DNA of 64,000 nt from Trichoplax adhaerens (lineage: Eukaryota > Placozoa > Uniplacotomia > Trichoplacea > Trichoplacidae): NCBI RefSeq assembly GCF_000150275.1, contig NW_002060947.1:5194376-5258375 (forward strand), in the 5' to 3' direction. The position numbers and the translations under genes are program-made. Below, piece after piece: positions 42,445-54,800 of this stretch. Under the pieces are notes generated by a model. It saw only the letters and a program-made list of their open reading frames with translations, did no database searches and was not told the origin of the DNA. Each line of letters opens with the position of its first letter. The first letter of the stretch is position 1.

Positions 42445-42723
42445 TACAGTACATACTGTACAGTACAGTACAGTACAGTACACTTATACAGTACTTTCTA
42501 CTGTATTCTGTTACCAAATACTGTACTGAAATTATTAAGTTGCTCTACTGTACGTACAGTACAGTGTACAGACCTGAGAAAGGTTCGGTTTAAACCGTTA
42601 TGATCTACTGTACGGTACAGTACAGTATACAGTATAACAGTACTACTGCACTGTACTGTACCTTAGACTGTACAGTGTACAGTCTACAGTCTATAGTGTA
42701 CGCACAGTACTGTACTGTACGGT
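42445..42723. repeat. Second ACAGT/ACTGT pentamer cluster
   Basis: Several runs of period-5 'acagt' and 'actgt' units in both orientations (for example 42457-42483, 42549-42567, 42610-42660, 42663-42722), broken by unrelated sequence. It has the same unit and inverted layout as the 37.5 kb cluster and lies 250-530 bp before the TRNT1 start codon. Confidence 0.88.
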
Positions 42724-42977
42724 AAATGTTCTGCATACACAGAGTAAGATATATGTTCATACACAAGTCTTCAGCATTGAAATACACTCAGAAGTTCATT
42801 ACCAACTTATACATTGACCCAAACAGCCCTTGTTGGAATAACGTAACCTAGCGATTAGACGCTGAGATTATGATTTCACTATTGGACGTTTTAGTGTATG
42901 CGTACTAAACCTATTTAACGTATCAAGACATTGATTGGCTCGGATCTTGGCATCAAGAAGACTTTAGCTTCCTGGAC

Positions 42978-44845
42978 ATGATCGGATTGATATCGCGCTT
43001 GATCTTGACTCGATTGCCAAGGATAACTTTGAATCAAAATTCTCCTTATTACACATCTGCTTGTAGAACTTTCCAACCATTAGCATCTCTACAGAGATCA
43101 ATGTCGATCCAAGTAGATACACCCAATTTCAGGGCTATCATAACCGATGAGTTAAAACGAGTCATCCAACTTTTCCAAGAAAATAATTATCAAATCAGAT
43201 TAGTAGGAGGAGTTGTTAGGGATGTGCTCTTGGATAAGGTTGCCAAAGATATCGACTTAGGTAGGGCAAGCCATTCAATACTGCAGTGATCTTTACACTT
43301 TCATAATGGTACATTAAATTCAGATTGATCAAGATATAATTTGAATGACATTGCTGAATACAGTTCATATGAATTCCATACAATTTGAATAATCCAACGT
43401 TTTGTTAGACGTTAATGTACCATCAAGAGTAGGAGTGTAGCAATCATCAAGCCAAATCAAAATTATTTCCTACTGAGCTATCAGTAATTATATCATGACT
43501 CTTATGGTGTATTCATTTAATTTAGCAACCGATGCAACTCCTGATCAAATGATTGAAATCTTGAAAAAAAATGAAATCAAATATGTGGAAACAGGATTAC
43601 AACATGGAACCATCACGGTTATTATTAATAAAGCTATTTTTGAAATTACTACTTTAAGGATAGACGCAATAACAGATGGGCGTCATGCACAAGTAAGTAC
43701 TTTACATTTACTTCAAATATGCCATATTGAAGAATAAAGCATCAACAAAACATCATAATAACATTCAAAATTTACTCCCAATCCAAGGTACAATTTACTA
43801 ATGATTGGAGAATTGATGCTGAAAGAAGGGATTTAACTATCAATGCCATGTCTCTATCCATTGATGGCACTTTATTTGATTACTTTAATGGACGAGAAGA
43901 TCTTATCAATAGGCGAATAATTTTTGTAGGTAATACCAGGAAAAGGATACAAGAAGATTATCTTCGCATTTTACGTTATTTTCGTTTCTATGGTCGAATA
44001 GCTGCTAATGCCGACAGTCATGATCCTGATATTCTGCAAGAAATTCGTCATACAGCTGCTGGACTCGAGAAAATCGCTTCGGAGCGGATTTGGATGGAGA
44101 TGTCGAAAATATTAGTCGGAAATTTTGCCCCCGATCTCCTACGTCTCATGTATGATCTCGGTGTCGCTTCACATATCAGTAAGCCATTCAATACAGTATA
44201 TCAACCAATGTTATCATATTTGATAGCTATACTATAGCATGAAAGATGTCCTTGACTAAGAACTGAACTCTATGATAGAGTGTTATCGTTATATAACATA
44301 TAGCATATAGTGCAAGGATTTATCAATTTTAACTTTAACTTTAGTAATTGTCAATCACAGATTTACCAAAAGACGGTAATGTTGAAGAATTTCAAGCGAT
44401 ATGGGATCGAATGCGAAATTATAAGCCCCAACCTGCTGTCTTACTCGCAAGCTTGGTGAATTCTGTATCAAGCGCTGAAGCGCTAGCTAGGACGTGGAAG
44501 TTATCGAACGTGGAACGATTTTTGATGAAGTTTATAACTGGCAAGAGACAAAATCACTATACGATACTTAAGCAATATCAAGACTTACTATTTGACAAAG
44601 AAACCATGTCCAGAGATCATATCATTCAACTAATGTATTACAATGGTCATTCACAATTAGTGGATGATATTAATAATTGGGTAATTCCCAAATTTCCTAT
44701 AGGTGGTAATGACTTAAAATCTTTAGGTCATAAGCCTGGACCTCAATTTAAAAGAACCCTGGATATGCTGAAAAAGCATTGGATGGATACCAATTATAAG
44801 ACTACCAAAGAAGAGCTACTTATGTTGATCCAGTCTAACAAATGA
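42978..44845 (+). CDS. TRNT1: CCA tRNA nucleotidyltransferase 1
   Basis: Adds the 3' CCA end to cytosolic and mitochondrial tRNAs from CTP and ATP. Four exons give 441 residues (human 434): 42978-43260, 43526-43692, 43788-44178, 44361-44845, all in frame. Class II nucleotidyltransferase features: [13 protein letters not shown] (residues ~75-87), then the metal-binding [65 protein letters not shown]; then the helical tRNA-binding half. The first ~37 residues are rich in Arg, Leu and Ser and lack acidic residues, as in a mitochondrial presequence. A second Met ([10 protein letters not shown]) lies where the cytosolic form starts in other animals, so dual targeting by alternative starts is likely (inferred). 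Stop TGA at 44843-44845. Confidence 0.95.
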
Positions 44846-45851
44846 TTCCCTATCCACCTACGATTGTCTAATTTATTGACACAATGCGTAATATCCATAA
44901 ATTTACTCAGTAATTCATGAAACCCTGCACCAAATGTGTTGTACAAAAGGATTAATTTAACTATCGGAAATCTTTACTGCGTAAACTTTCCTCAATATTA
45001 TACTTGATGAGCTTACTGAAGTATTAATGATCAAATGTGTTACTTTAAGTAAAAGAGAGGTACTTGTCTACCTTGCATATAAGGTACATAAGTAGCTGAC
45101 GAGTTATTCTTAATAGGATGTCATTTCTCTAAGCCTGATAATCTAATTTTTTTAATATTTTAATTATATTTGTTTCTAAAAAATTAATCTCTGTATTGAT
45201 GTTTGCTGAAATGGCTTGATATTGGTACACATTCTAATCAGAAGTATTTTATTCCTTACGATGAGAAAATTTCTTTCATAAAGCTGAAAATTTATTCGTG
45301 TAAAAATTCATATTGCTGAGCTCTCAAATGTTGATATTAGTAGCTAAAAAATGACCACTATTGAACAACGATAACCGATTAATGCTATGTTGCCAGTGCC
45401 ACAGGGTTATTTTTCTAGACTCAATTAAACATAAACTGTTGTTCATTAATAATACATGATATCAAAATGACATTCTTCACCACAGAGATGAAGACAAAAA
45501 CCTAAATTATTTTATTTATCTCTGTACTTATCGAGTTGTATAAAATTTGTTGAATAGTAGAAATATATTAGTTGCTTTCCGAACGGCGTGGATAGTATTA
45601 CAATTACTAATGTGTCTGTAGTGATAATGATAAAAATAGTTAGTCTAAGATCTGAATAGAGTTATTACGAAATTATGTCGTTATCCTAACAAATTAAGTT
45701 ACCAACAAAGATGTGCTACATTTCCATTAGCTTGATCTTCAAAATCGCATGTGTATAATTGAATTCTTGCTAATTGATATCGTTTAAAAATAGAGATCTG
45801 ACTACGATTATTCAATGATGCCACCTAGATCAGTAGTTATTGCAGTTATTT
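44846..45851. other. Intergenic between convergent TRNT1 and NACHT-WD40 genes
   Basis: About 1 kb between two 3' ends, AT-rich. No gene, repeat or clear motif was recognised. Confidence 0.6.
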
Positions 45852-48800
45852 TTACATATTAACATCAATTGCCGCAATATCTTGGTTAAGGCTATGAATA
45901 AGCTCTGCGCTACTCTCGCTCTTGGATTTTAGCTTCTCTGGATTAACTGCAGCTAGAAAATGCACTTCCCCATTGCTGCATCCTACAGAAATCTGGCTAC
46001 CATCTTCGCTCATATCGAAGCAAGTAATATCTGTTCCGTGAATAGATGCTTTGCCAATAGATTTTCTTGATATTAGATTAATTACCTGCAGTGCTCGATT
46101 GCTGACACCTCCAAGCATCCATCCCATTAAGGATATATTATTGGCTAGAAAGCCGGAACCTCGCCAGACTTTGCTATAGATACCGGGTAGGGTCCGTTTA
46201 TGTTGTAATCTACCGGTTAGACTAACTGCATGAACGACTCCTTCAGATATTTTTTCCTCTTTAAATGACGTTACATCTGCTGTAGTCGAATTTTGCCAAT
46301 AAATTACGGGTTGGGTATTAACTAAAGTGATGAAATGATGCTTCGTCAGGCAGCGTTTATCGGTTGAAATTGTTTTCAGTTTACGTTGAGTTTTGTAATC
46401 CCAAGTGGTAATTTGAGGAACTCCATACAACCAACCGGCAACGTTATCACTTGTCGAATGGACATGAATTGTTGCTAGTTGACTACAGTTATCTGATAAT
46501 GTAGCTGCTATGACCTTTAAAAATGTATCATATGAAGTATAATTAAAGATTTATTCATTACATTAACGGCTAGATAAATTTTACAAACTGTTATGTACGA
46601 AATAAGACAAATTACTGCCACTTCATAAAATTAGAAGTGTTTGAATATTATACTGTAACTTTATTTGTATATGCAGAACATACCTTGTCAGTGATTTCAT
46701 GTCTAAATTCAACGGTACTAGGTTCTGGAAAATTTGGAGGTGTCCTCGATAATGTCCATTCTCCTAAGACCGCATTGTCAGCAAGTACAGCTGCGATAAC
46801 CACATTTGGTAGAGATTCACGGATAAAAATTGTACACAATCCTAAACGATTGAAAACGGTCCATAGATGCTTTCTTCCAGCATATGGCAATATGCTATTC
46901 AACGAAAAAACCATAAAATTAATCAATTTTAAAACATTATGTAAGCTAAATCATTTCATTACAATTAAATTTATGTAAGTGATTAGAATTAGGCGCTACA
47001 ACAAGGCAAACTTCAATTTAATCATGTTATTACTGACCAATGTTTACTTCTAGAGGTATCTTCGCGCAATGAGGTAATCAACCAGATTTCTATACCATCA
47101 TCTGATATACCCGCTAAGAAATCATCCTTTGGAGAATAGCATACAGGCAGTACAATTTCTAATAAAACAGAACAGAAATCAAAGCTTGATTATTAAATAA
47201 GATAACGATTTATCTCAAGCCTAATGTTACATGCCCTTCTATCAATGTCATTAAAGCTCATATTTAGCTGAAATCCTACTAGCCATCCTCAAATAATAAC
47301 TTTAGAAAGTTAATCCTGCAATGCCGTTATTCATATTTGTTACCTGAATTAGTATCGGCAATTAATGATGCCTTCAGCTTAGGCGGCTGCGTTTCCCATA
47401 GCCATAGATGCTGATCGCGAGTGCTTGTAACAAGTATATTGCCTTTGTGCGATAATAGACAGCGTTCCACTGAATTTTTATGCACCTAAATTGGCACAAA
47501 ATAGGCACATCAATGAACATTAAGTTAAAGCTGTTCGATAGGAGTCTATTTACGCTTTAAACATAATGTCGGATAAGGTAGATTCAAGTTGAAAGAAATT
47601 AGTAATGTCGACATACGGGCTGCTTAAATTCTTCAGCACTGGTAGGCACAATACAACTACCATCCCATAGCCTTACTGAGCCATCCTTTGAAGATGTTGC
47701 TAATACGGTCGATTCAATATTGCCAGGGTCATAAACAATTGCACAAGAAGTAATCTCCATGGCATGACCTTTTAAAGCAGCTCTACTTATACTATTTTGC
47801 TTATTGAGGATGATAAGCTATAGCAGAGACAATGAATGACATAAAAGCATGCTTTAAAAGTAGGCTTGAACATTGATCTTATTCATTACGATAGAAAATA
47901 TTGATTATGTAATTGATAAATAGGAGAGAATTAAGCGTTAAACTAATTTTCAAGCTAATTTCAGAGGTTATAAAATAATCTATTAATAGTGTAGATTTAA
48001 GAAGGTAAATCTTAGTTATAAAAAGACAATTAAGGTTTAGCTGCTTACTTGCAGTTCTCGGCTATTGGTGCGATTTGGAGTGGCAATATAATCCAAATTT
48101 AACGAGAAAGAAATAAATCGATGATCGCTAGCGCAATTTAAGGTCAACTTTTGACCAATACGTTTCCCTTTAAAAAATGTATGATATGACAATTTTAGCA
48201 AAATCTGATCATAAAATAGTGTTGTAATTAATTGCTTTAAATTTATCAGTACATTTGAAGCAAAACCTTGATATTGTGAGAACTATAATAATTTTAAAAC
48301 TACCAATACCGTAGTAGAATAAACTTACCATTACTAACATGCCAAATGTAAGTTCCGTCCGGTAAGACAGCTGCAACTCTTTTGGAATCTCTCGATAATC
48401 GAATAACTGCGTTTGTAGCTTCACTATCATACAGCTTATCTGTCGCTAACTTCCTAATTTCCTATCAAAATTTATTAATAAATTGAAAAATCATTAAATT
48501 ACATTATCTGATCGTGGATAATGATAGTAAAGGAGGTAAAGTTTGATTATCGACATTAAATGCGCAATTTACTACCAGAATTTAATACTGCTAACCTTAA
48601 ATTTAGACAAACTATATAGAAATACTTTATTGGTTATAATAGCTAATGTCTTTCCGTCGTGAGAGAAGCAACTTGACTTCGGCCGAAACTATAGAGCAGA
48701 TAAAAAGGATTAAGAACTCTACTTAAGAACTTCAAACCACAACAATTTTATCTCTATATGAAAATAGTATTACCTGTAAATCTTTCTTTTCTACTACTTT

Positions 48801-51800
48801 CCCGCTATTTGGATTGAATACTTTTAAGGTATTCTTCTCTATTAGTGATATTCTGGTCTGCAACAATAACGATAATGAAATTGACTAGTATCTCGGCTAA
48901 GCAAAAGTGGTAGCGGACGTCTTTAGTATTACTAACAACCATTCAAGCATTATTTTCAATATTAAAACTTACTTGTGCACTTGTTTTACCGGATATGAAT
49001 ATCTGCGATGCTTGGGTAAAGGCACAGGGAATTCTTTTAATTATTTGACCTAAAAATAGATACAATAATAATAATTATGGCCAAGTTACGGAGATAAATC
49101 ATTTAACAATGTTAATATTTTTAATAAACTCAGTGATATTGGTACATTTAGAATGAAGAGCCTCTAAACAGACCCTCTGATTCTCTATTTAATCCAAAAA
49201 TGATAATTTCATCCGTATCCCATGCAGTTATCCAGTCACAATGAGGTGGAAAAGCAACTGTTTTAATGCTTGGATGCTTGATTTTCATTAGTAATGATCC
49301 ACTTACAACCTACATATTCACACATACGCGTATGTATCCAAAATTATTAAAATGCAGTAATACAGCTATTCAACTCTGAAATTTTAATTAGGATACATCA
49401 TAGAGGTGATAGTAAAATATAATATATTGCAATGCTACGAGTTTCAAGGCATAATTAAAGGATTTTATTTGTGAAGTATTCAATAAGTATTATCGCATTC
49501 AACCTACCTGCCATACTCTTAAGATATTGTCATGACAAAATGTTGCCAAATATTTACAATCATCAGAAAATTGGCAGAATAAAGTCGATTCAGGATGTTC
49601 TAATAGTGCTATTTCTGCTGACATGGTCTGCGACTTAACTTGATCAATATAATATCGCTGAATGTTAAATTTATCATTCTTTTCTATAAATACATTAAAA
49701 TGTATAGCAAATAATTAGATAAAAAATAATTGACATCGCAAGTTGTAAGAGATCTATTTTAATAGAAATAAACATTGTAGACAAAACTATCAGTGTTCAA
49801 CAGCTACTATAACCTAAGATACTAGGCACAAGTACTGAAGTAATGGCAGCAATATTTTATTAACTGATCTTGGGATAAATTTTAATTTACTACAATCTTG
49901 CACTCTAACGTACAATTTAAACTATTCTCGTACAACCTTGGATCGTAATGTAAGCTATATTTGGGGCTGAACTACATTAGCCTTCAAGAAAATTTAAATT
50001 TTTTAGAATTTACACTAGAGAATAGCTATAATAATATAAACTATCATTAACAACGGTGTATTGTAATTCGATTAAAACGTAAAATTATTACAGGTAGAGT
50101 ACGCTTACCTTTCCGCCTTTTATTTCGCATATAGTTCTAGCATAGAAATATAAAAATTAAATACGGAGCAATCTCATATACAATTTATAACTTAGAGAGT
50201 ATCAATTTATTCAAAGTAAATCGAATCTACTTGGTGTAGAATTTGGATGAAATGCATACCACAGCTAGTTTGAAAATAGTGGAATCATCTGGCTGATTGA
50301 GAGCCTCTTGAATCAGCATATCAGGATGGTCTTGCAGTGTATTCGTGCATGAACGGATAAATTTATAACAATTATCGAGCTTTGGATTATCGCCAGCAAA
50401 CAAGGAAGCCTGGTAATAAATAGGAAGTTGATAGTCAATTAAATTCAGGCGCAATTAGGCAAAATATTTTAAATGCTAGTTTTCGCTAAAATGCAGTATT
50501 AACCTGAGATAATTCTAAGCATAATTCAAAGACTCTGCCGGATCTGCATTTTGCTTCTAGCCATTCTAGATCGCACATAATCTATGGAAAATTAAATTAA
50601 GTAAGCGGTTGTTAATTATAAAATTAATGCACTTTTTACGCTATAAAATTAAAATAAATCAACAGTAGGATCCCTATACCTTTTCTGCATCATTCCAGCG
50701 CTTAGATTCAATAAGATGATGTGCTAATTCACTTAATTTTCGATGATTATAATTCACAGTAGCCGACTTTATCTGCAAAGTTTGAGATTTTTTATCGCTT
50801 TCCTCATCTTCATCTTCAGCACTAAATATCGTTGGTTGCTCCGGGACCATTCGGTATGCTACACAGAATTCGCCAGTCTTTTCATTTTTAAATGGTTTGG
50901 CCGTATTTGACCATCTAAATATAAAATTATTATAAGTTTCTATCAGTAATTTTCTTGTTGTATCATACTTAAATGAGCCGTCAAATAGTGCGCGGAATGG
51001 TAATTGAATTAAAGTTATGAACGCCATACTAAATTGGCTTGACTTAGAGCAATATACGCGTATATTATTAATTGTAAATTCTTCGTATTTAATAATATTA
51101 TAAGTTCCTGCGGCTTTAATTTCAGGTAGCATACGCCCAATACTAATTTATTTAACGCTGTATGAGTTTTAGCCCCTAAATTCTCTGAATATGTTTGATA
51201 CAAGTTTTGGAGCATTTATTACATAGACTAAAAAATTTCTCTTCAAAGTAATGACGTAAATTATCACCATTATTGAATACAGACACTAAATATTAAGATA
51301 TACGAAAGGACAACCCCTTACTCTTAACGAGATTTAATAAGCGGCAAAACAGCAACTTATACGTTATTTGCATTTACATTCTCGATGACTACTAACCTTC
51401 CAATGAAATAATCAACCAACATCCCATGAATTTCCTCTTTAAATTCAACATTGCCAAGAAAGTATTCTTCAGCAACCTCTCGAAATTGTCGATGATACCA
51501 TGAATAGACTACCACGCCATCTGCACCTCTCTCAGCTAGATAATCACCTAGATTTCAAAAAATAAGCGATTCTCATTTATATTTTTAATCTAGTACGGAT
51601 CTAAATGTATTGCTAAGCAACAAATTTAAAGACCAGCTTTCTATGCAATTTGTGATTATACCCCCTTCAAAGAACAGGCTACTGATAAAAAAATGATTAG
51701 AACGGATCCACATCATGATATGAAACTTCGAAAATATAATATTCGATTGCCATGTTTTATACAATCCAAATATACTGGTACTGTATGACGATTGCAACAA

Positions 51801-54800
51801 ATAAATAAACACATATATACGTGTTTTAAAGGGTAAGAAGAAATCTTACCTAAATCATTACGCAGTCGCGTCCAAAGTAGTGTAGGTAATCGTCTTAAGG
51901 GAGGAATATGAAACTGAAAGACATCCCTTAAAGCTTCTTCATCGCACGAAAGTAAATCTTCTAACTCTGTGGACGATAAACCGTTTTTACTGGCCGTTAT
52001 GTAGCCGAGAGCTCGTTTGACGAATAATGTCCCATGAACCTGATTTAACCTGGAAAACGCCCACCACAGCAATAAAGTTTACTCATCGACGGAGGATACT
52101 GTATATCATCAATATTATCTATTGTACCTTTCAAAAAACTGCTTAATAATTTCTCTAGGAGTTGGAGCTAATTTCATTTCCGATTCAGGTGTATATGATT
52201 TCCATCGCTGTGCTGCTGAGCAAGCAAGCTTAAGGTATAATGGAGTTGGTGTACTACAGGCCTTTAGAATGAAATTTCTTTGTGCAGTAGTTAATTTCCT
52301 AAATTAGATTACAGTTATTACACAATGAGATCTTCCAACATTAGCATTGTCAGCAACGATCGAATTCGATATTCCTATACAGATGCCATCAAGTATGATC
52401 TAAGTTAACAGAAGCTGATTGTACTTTACCAGAATAACTACATCTTTCAAAAATTACTTAAAATAAATCAGTTCGAATTTCAAGTCTTTACCTGCCCAGT
52501 GATTTTAGCAAAAACTCAATAATTTCTGTTGTATCATCTTTACTTAAGGTTTGAATCTATAACGAAATGATTAAAATTACAGAATTCAATAATTATTATA
52601 AAGGAAAATTATTTATAAATTATATTTAAGCATGGAAAGCAAGTCAGTGTAACTAATATGTGCCGTATTGACTTTCTAAGATCTTACTTCAACATAATAG
52701 TCTTTAGTAGGGTATAGAAAATCTAGACTTTGTAAGCAAATGCCAGGTAAGGCACTAAGGACAATGTAAACATTATCTGGTAAATTTCGCGGGAGCCAAA
52801 CTAAAGAATGAGCTTCATCTTCGTCATTTAATTGATCCAGAGAGTCTAGAAATATAACTGTAGAAATAGTAGAAGCGATCTGTTTTGATTACAACGAATA
52901 ATTATTGATTTACATGAAAGGCTGAAATAATCCTATGCTCTAATCATCTTCCGATTCATAAGCCTAACAGAACTTCTGATATCGTAATTAATAGATTACC
53001 TAAAGGCTTATTAGACCTTGGACATATCACAAGCAAATCATGGAATTTCTTAGTCACTGATCGGAAATCCTTTCGTATTGATTTTACATCTTTATTGTAA
53101 AATATAGCAATCTATAAAGTCGCAAAGAGAAGCAATCTCGAATTAATCATTCATTATTGGCTTCGAAATTTCTGTAGAGATCCTGCAACGAATTTACAAT
53201 CACAATTGGTTGCTGTTTGCATTATCCTATACCTTACCTGCTGGCATAAACTATATAACAGTTCTCGGACATTTGATGAAGCTGGTGTTATACCAATGCA
53301 TCGAATGCAGCATAAACCCCTATATTAATAATATAAAGAAGTATTGAATCTTAACTTTTTCCAAGTTCTATCTTTAGCGTAACTTTTACTATTCACTTAC
53401 TTGTATTCAGGTTCTTTATGGGTTTGTAGAAATTCTCTGAAAACATGAGCCATTATAGAAGTTTTACCAGTGCCAGAAATGCCATGAACAACTAATGGCT
53501 ATTTCAAATTATAGGAAAGCGTAATTGTCTTTCAATATAGCATTTTGCAGTAGCTTAACATTAAGACCTGAATTACTAGGTTCAGTAATAAACTTACCAC
53601 ATTAGGGGATTTTCGTCCCAAATACTCCTGAATCTGTTAGACCAATGTTTTTATTAAACACAAAACATACCCGTAAAAAATAATTACTCAGTAAGTTCTT
53701 CCTTAAAATCTTTTCTTTTATTAGAATATATCCACTTTATCACTTTACCTTGTTCGTATATGCAGATCTACCTACAAATGATTTCGAACGCTCAAGACAA
53801 AAGATACTATGCCTAAGGATTTCCGTGTAGATTCCTTCCTCGATTTTAATAGATGAAGCGGCAACTATGTACGTTATAAATAGAAATTATAAGTCAATAA
53901 AGATTAGTCTATCAGCAAAATATTCAGAAATATTAAATACGTCTGCTATTATGATAATTTTAAATGCAAGTCGCGATATTAATTCTGTTCGGAGGCAAAT
54001 ATGTACAGTTATTATCTCCATAAATAGCTATCGTAAAATTTCAAATTATTGCTTAATTTATCACGGTTAGGCTTTTATTGTAAAGAAGTGCGAAGTAATA
54101 AATAGCTCTAAATTGAGTTACACAAGTGTTTGTCAATAACTGGAATAGCACTACTAATAATGTTACTAAAATAGACGACTTACATTTGATTATGGAATCA
54201 GTCATAAATTCGCAAAATCTATCGGCACATTCCATTACGGCCTTTTTATTGGTTTTATAGCTTAATGCAACGGTATCTTCGTCCAAAGTGAATTCGTAAC
54301 TTTATTGTTTTACGCATAAAAAGGGATAACATAGAGGAGGTAAGATTAGCAAGTTATGTTATTTAGTTGTATCTAGTTTCAAAATCAATGAAATCTGCTT
54401 AATTAATCTAACAAATTGCAGCAAAGCAGTAATTTTAAAGCTGTATGTTTGCTATCATGTATTAAAATGGAGGCTAAACAGTTGAAGAAATCGATTTGAG
54501 TGCTAAAATCAAGCTGCAGCTATGCAGTAATTTCATCGTAATCATAAGTATAGAAATTGAAAGTTTTGTTTATTTCTAGAATTGAAAATTTACAACACAC
54601 TTGAATGTAACTTATACAATGAATGTAAGCAATTTGATAAATGAAATACTAGTCTACATTCTAACCTATATTTTTGTTCTCTTGGTAATTTAAAGTCGAT
54701 AAATTCTTTTAACTGCTGTAGTCGTGTAGTTGCGTCTGTATCCACTTTGCCATCATTCATATCAATAAAAAACCTAGATTCTGATTTACTAGTATCTAAG

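Larger units (their letters stand above)
41751..42977. promoter_or_regulatory. TRNT1 upstream region
   Basis: No gene seen. It holds a 47-bp tandem duplication and a second pentamer inverted-repeat cluster, both listed separately. The TRNT1 promoter and 5' UTR should lie in the last few hundred bases; 'tgtatgcgtac' occurs near 42895. Confidence 0.45.

Noticed and set aside
42308-42787. Three short frames near the second pentamer cluster
   Set aside because: Same cause: products of the pentamer repeat and the 47-bp duplication.
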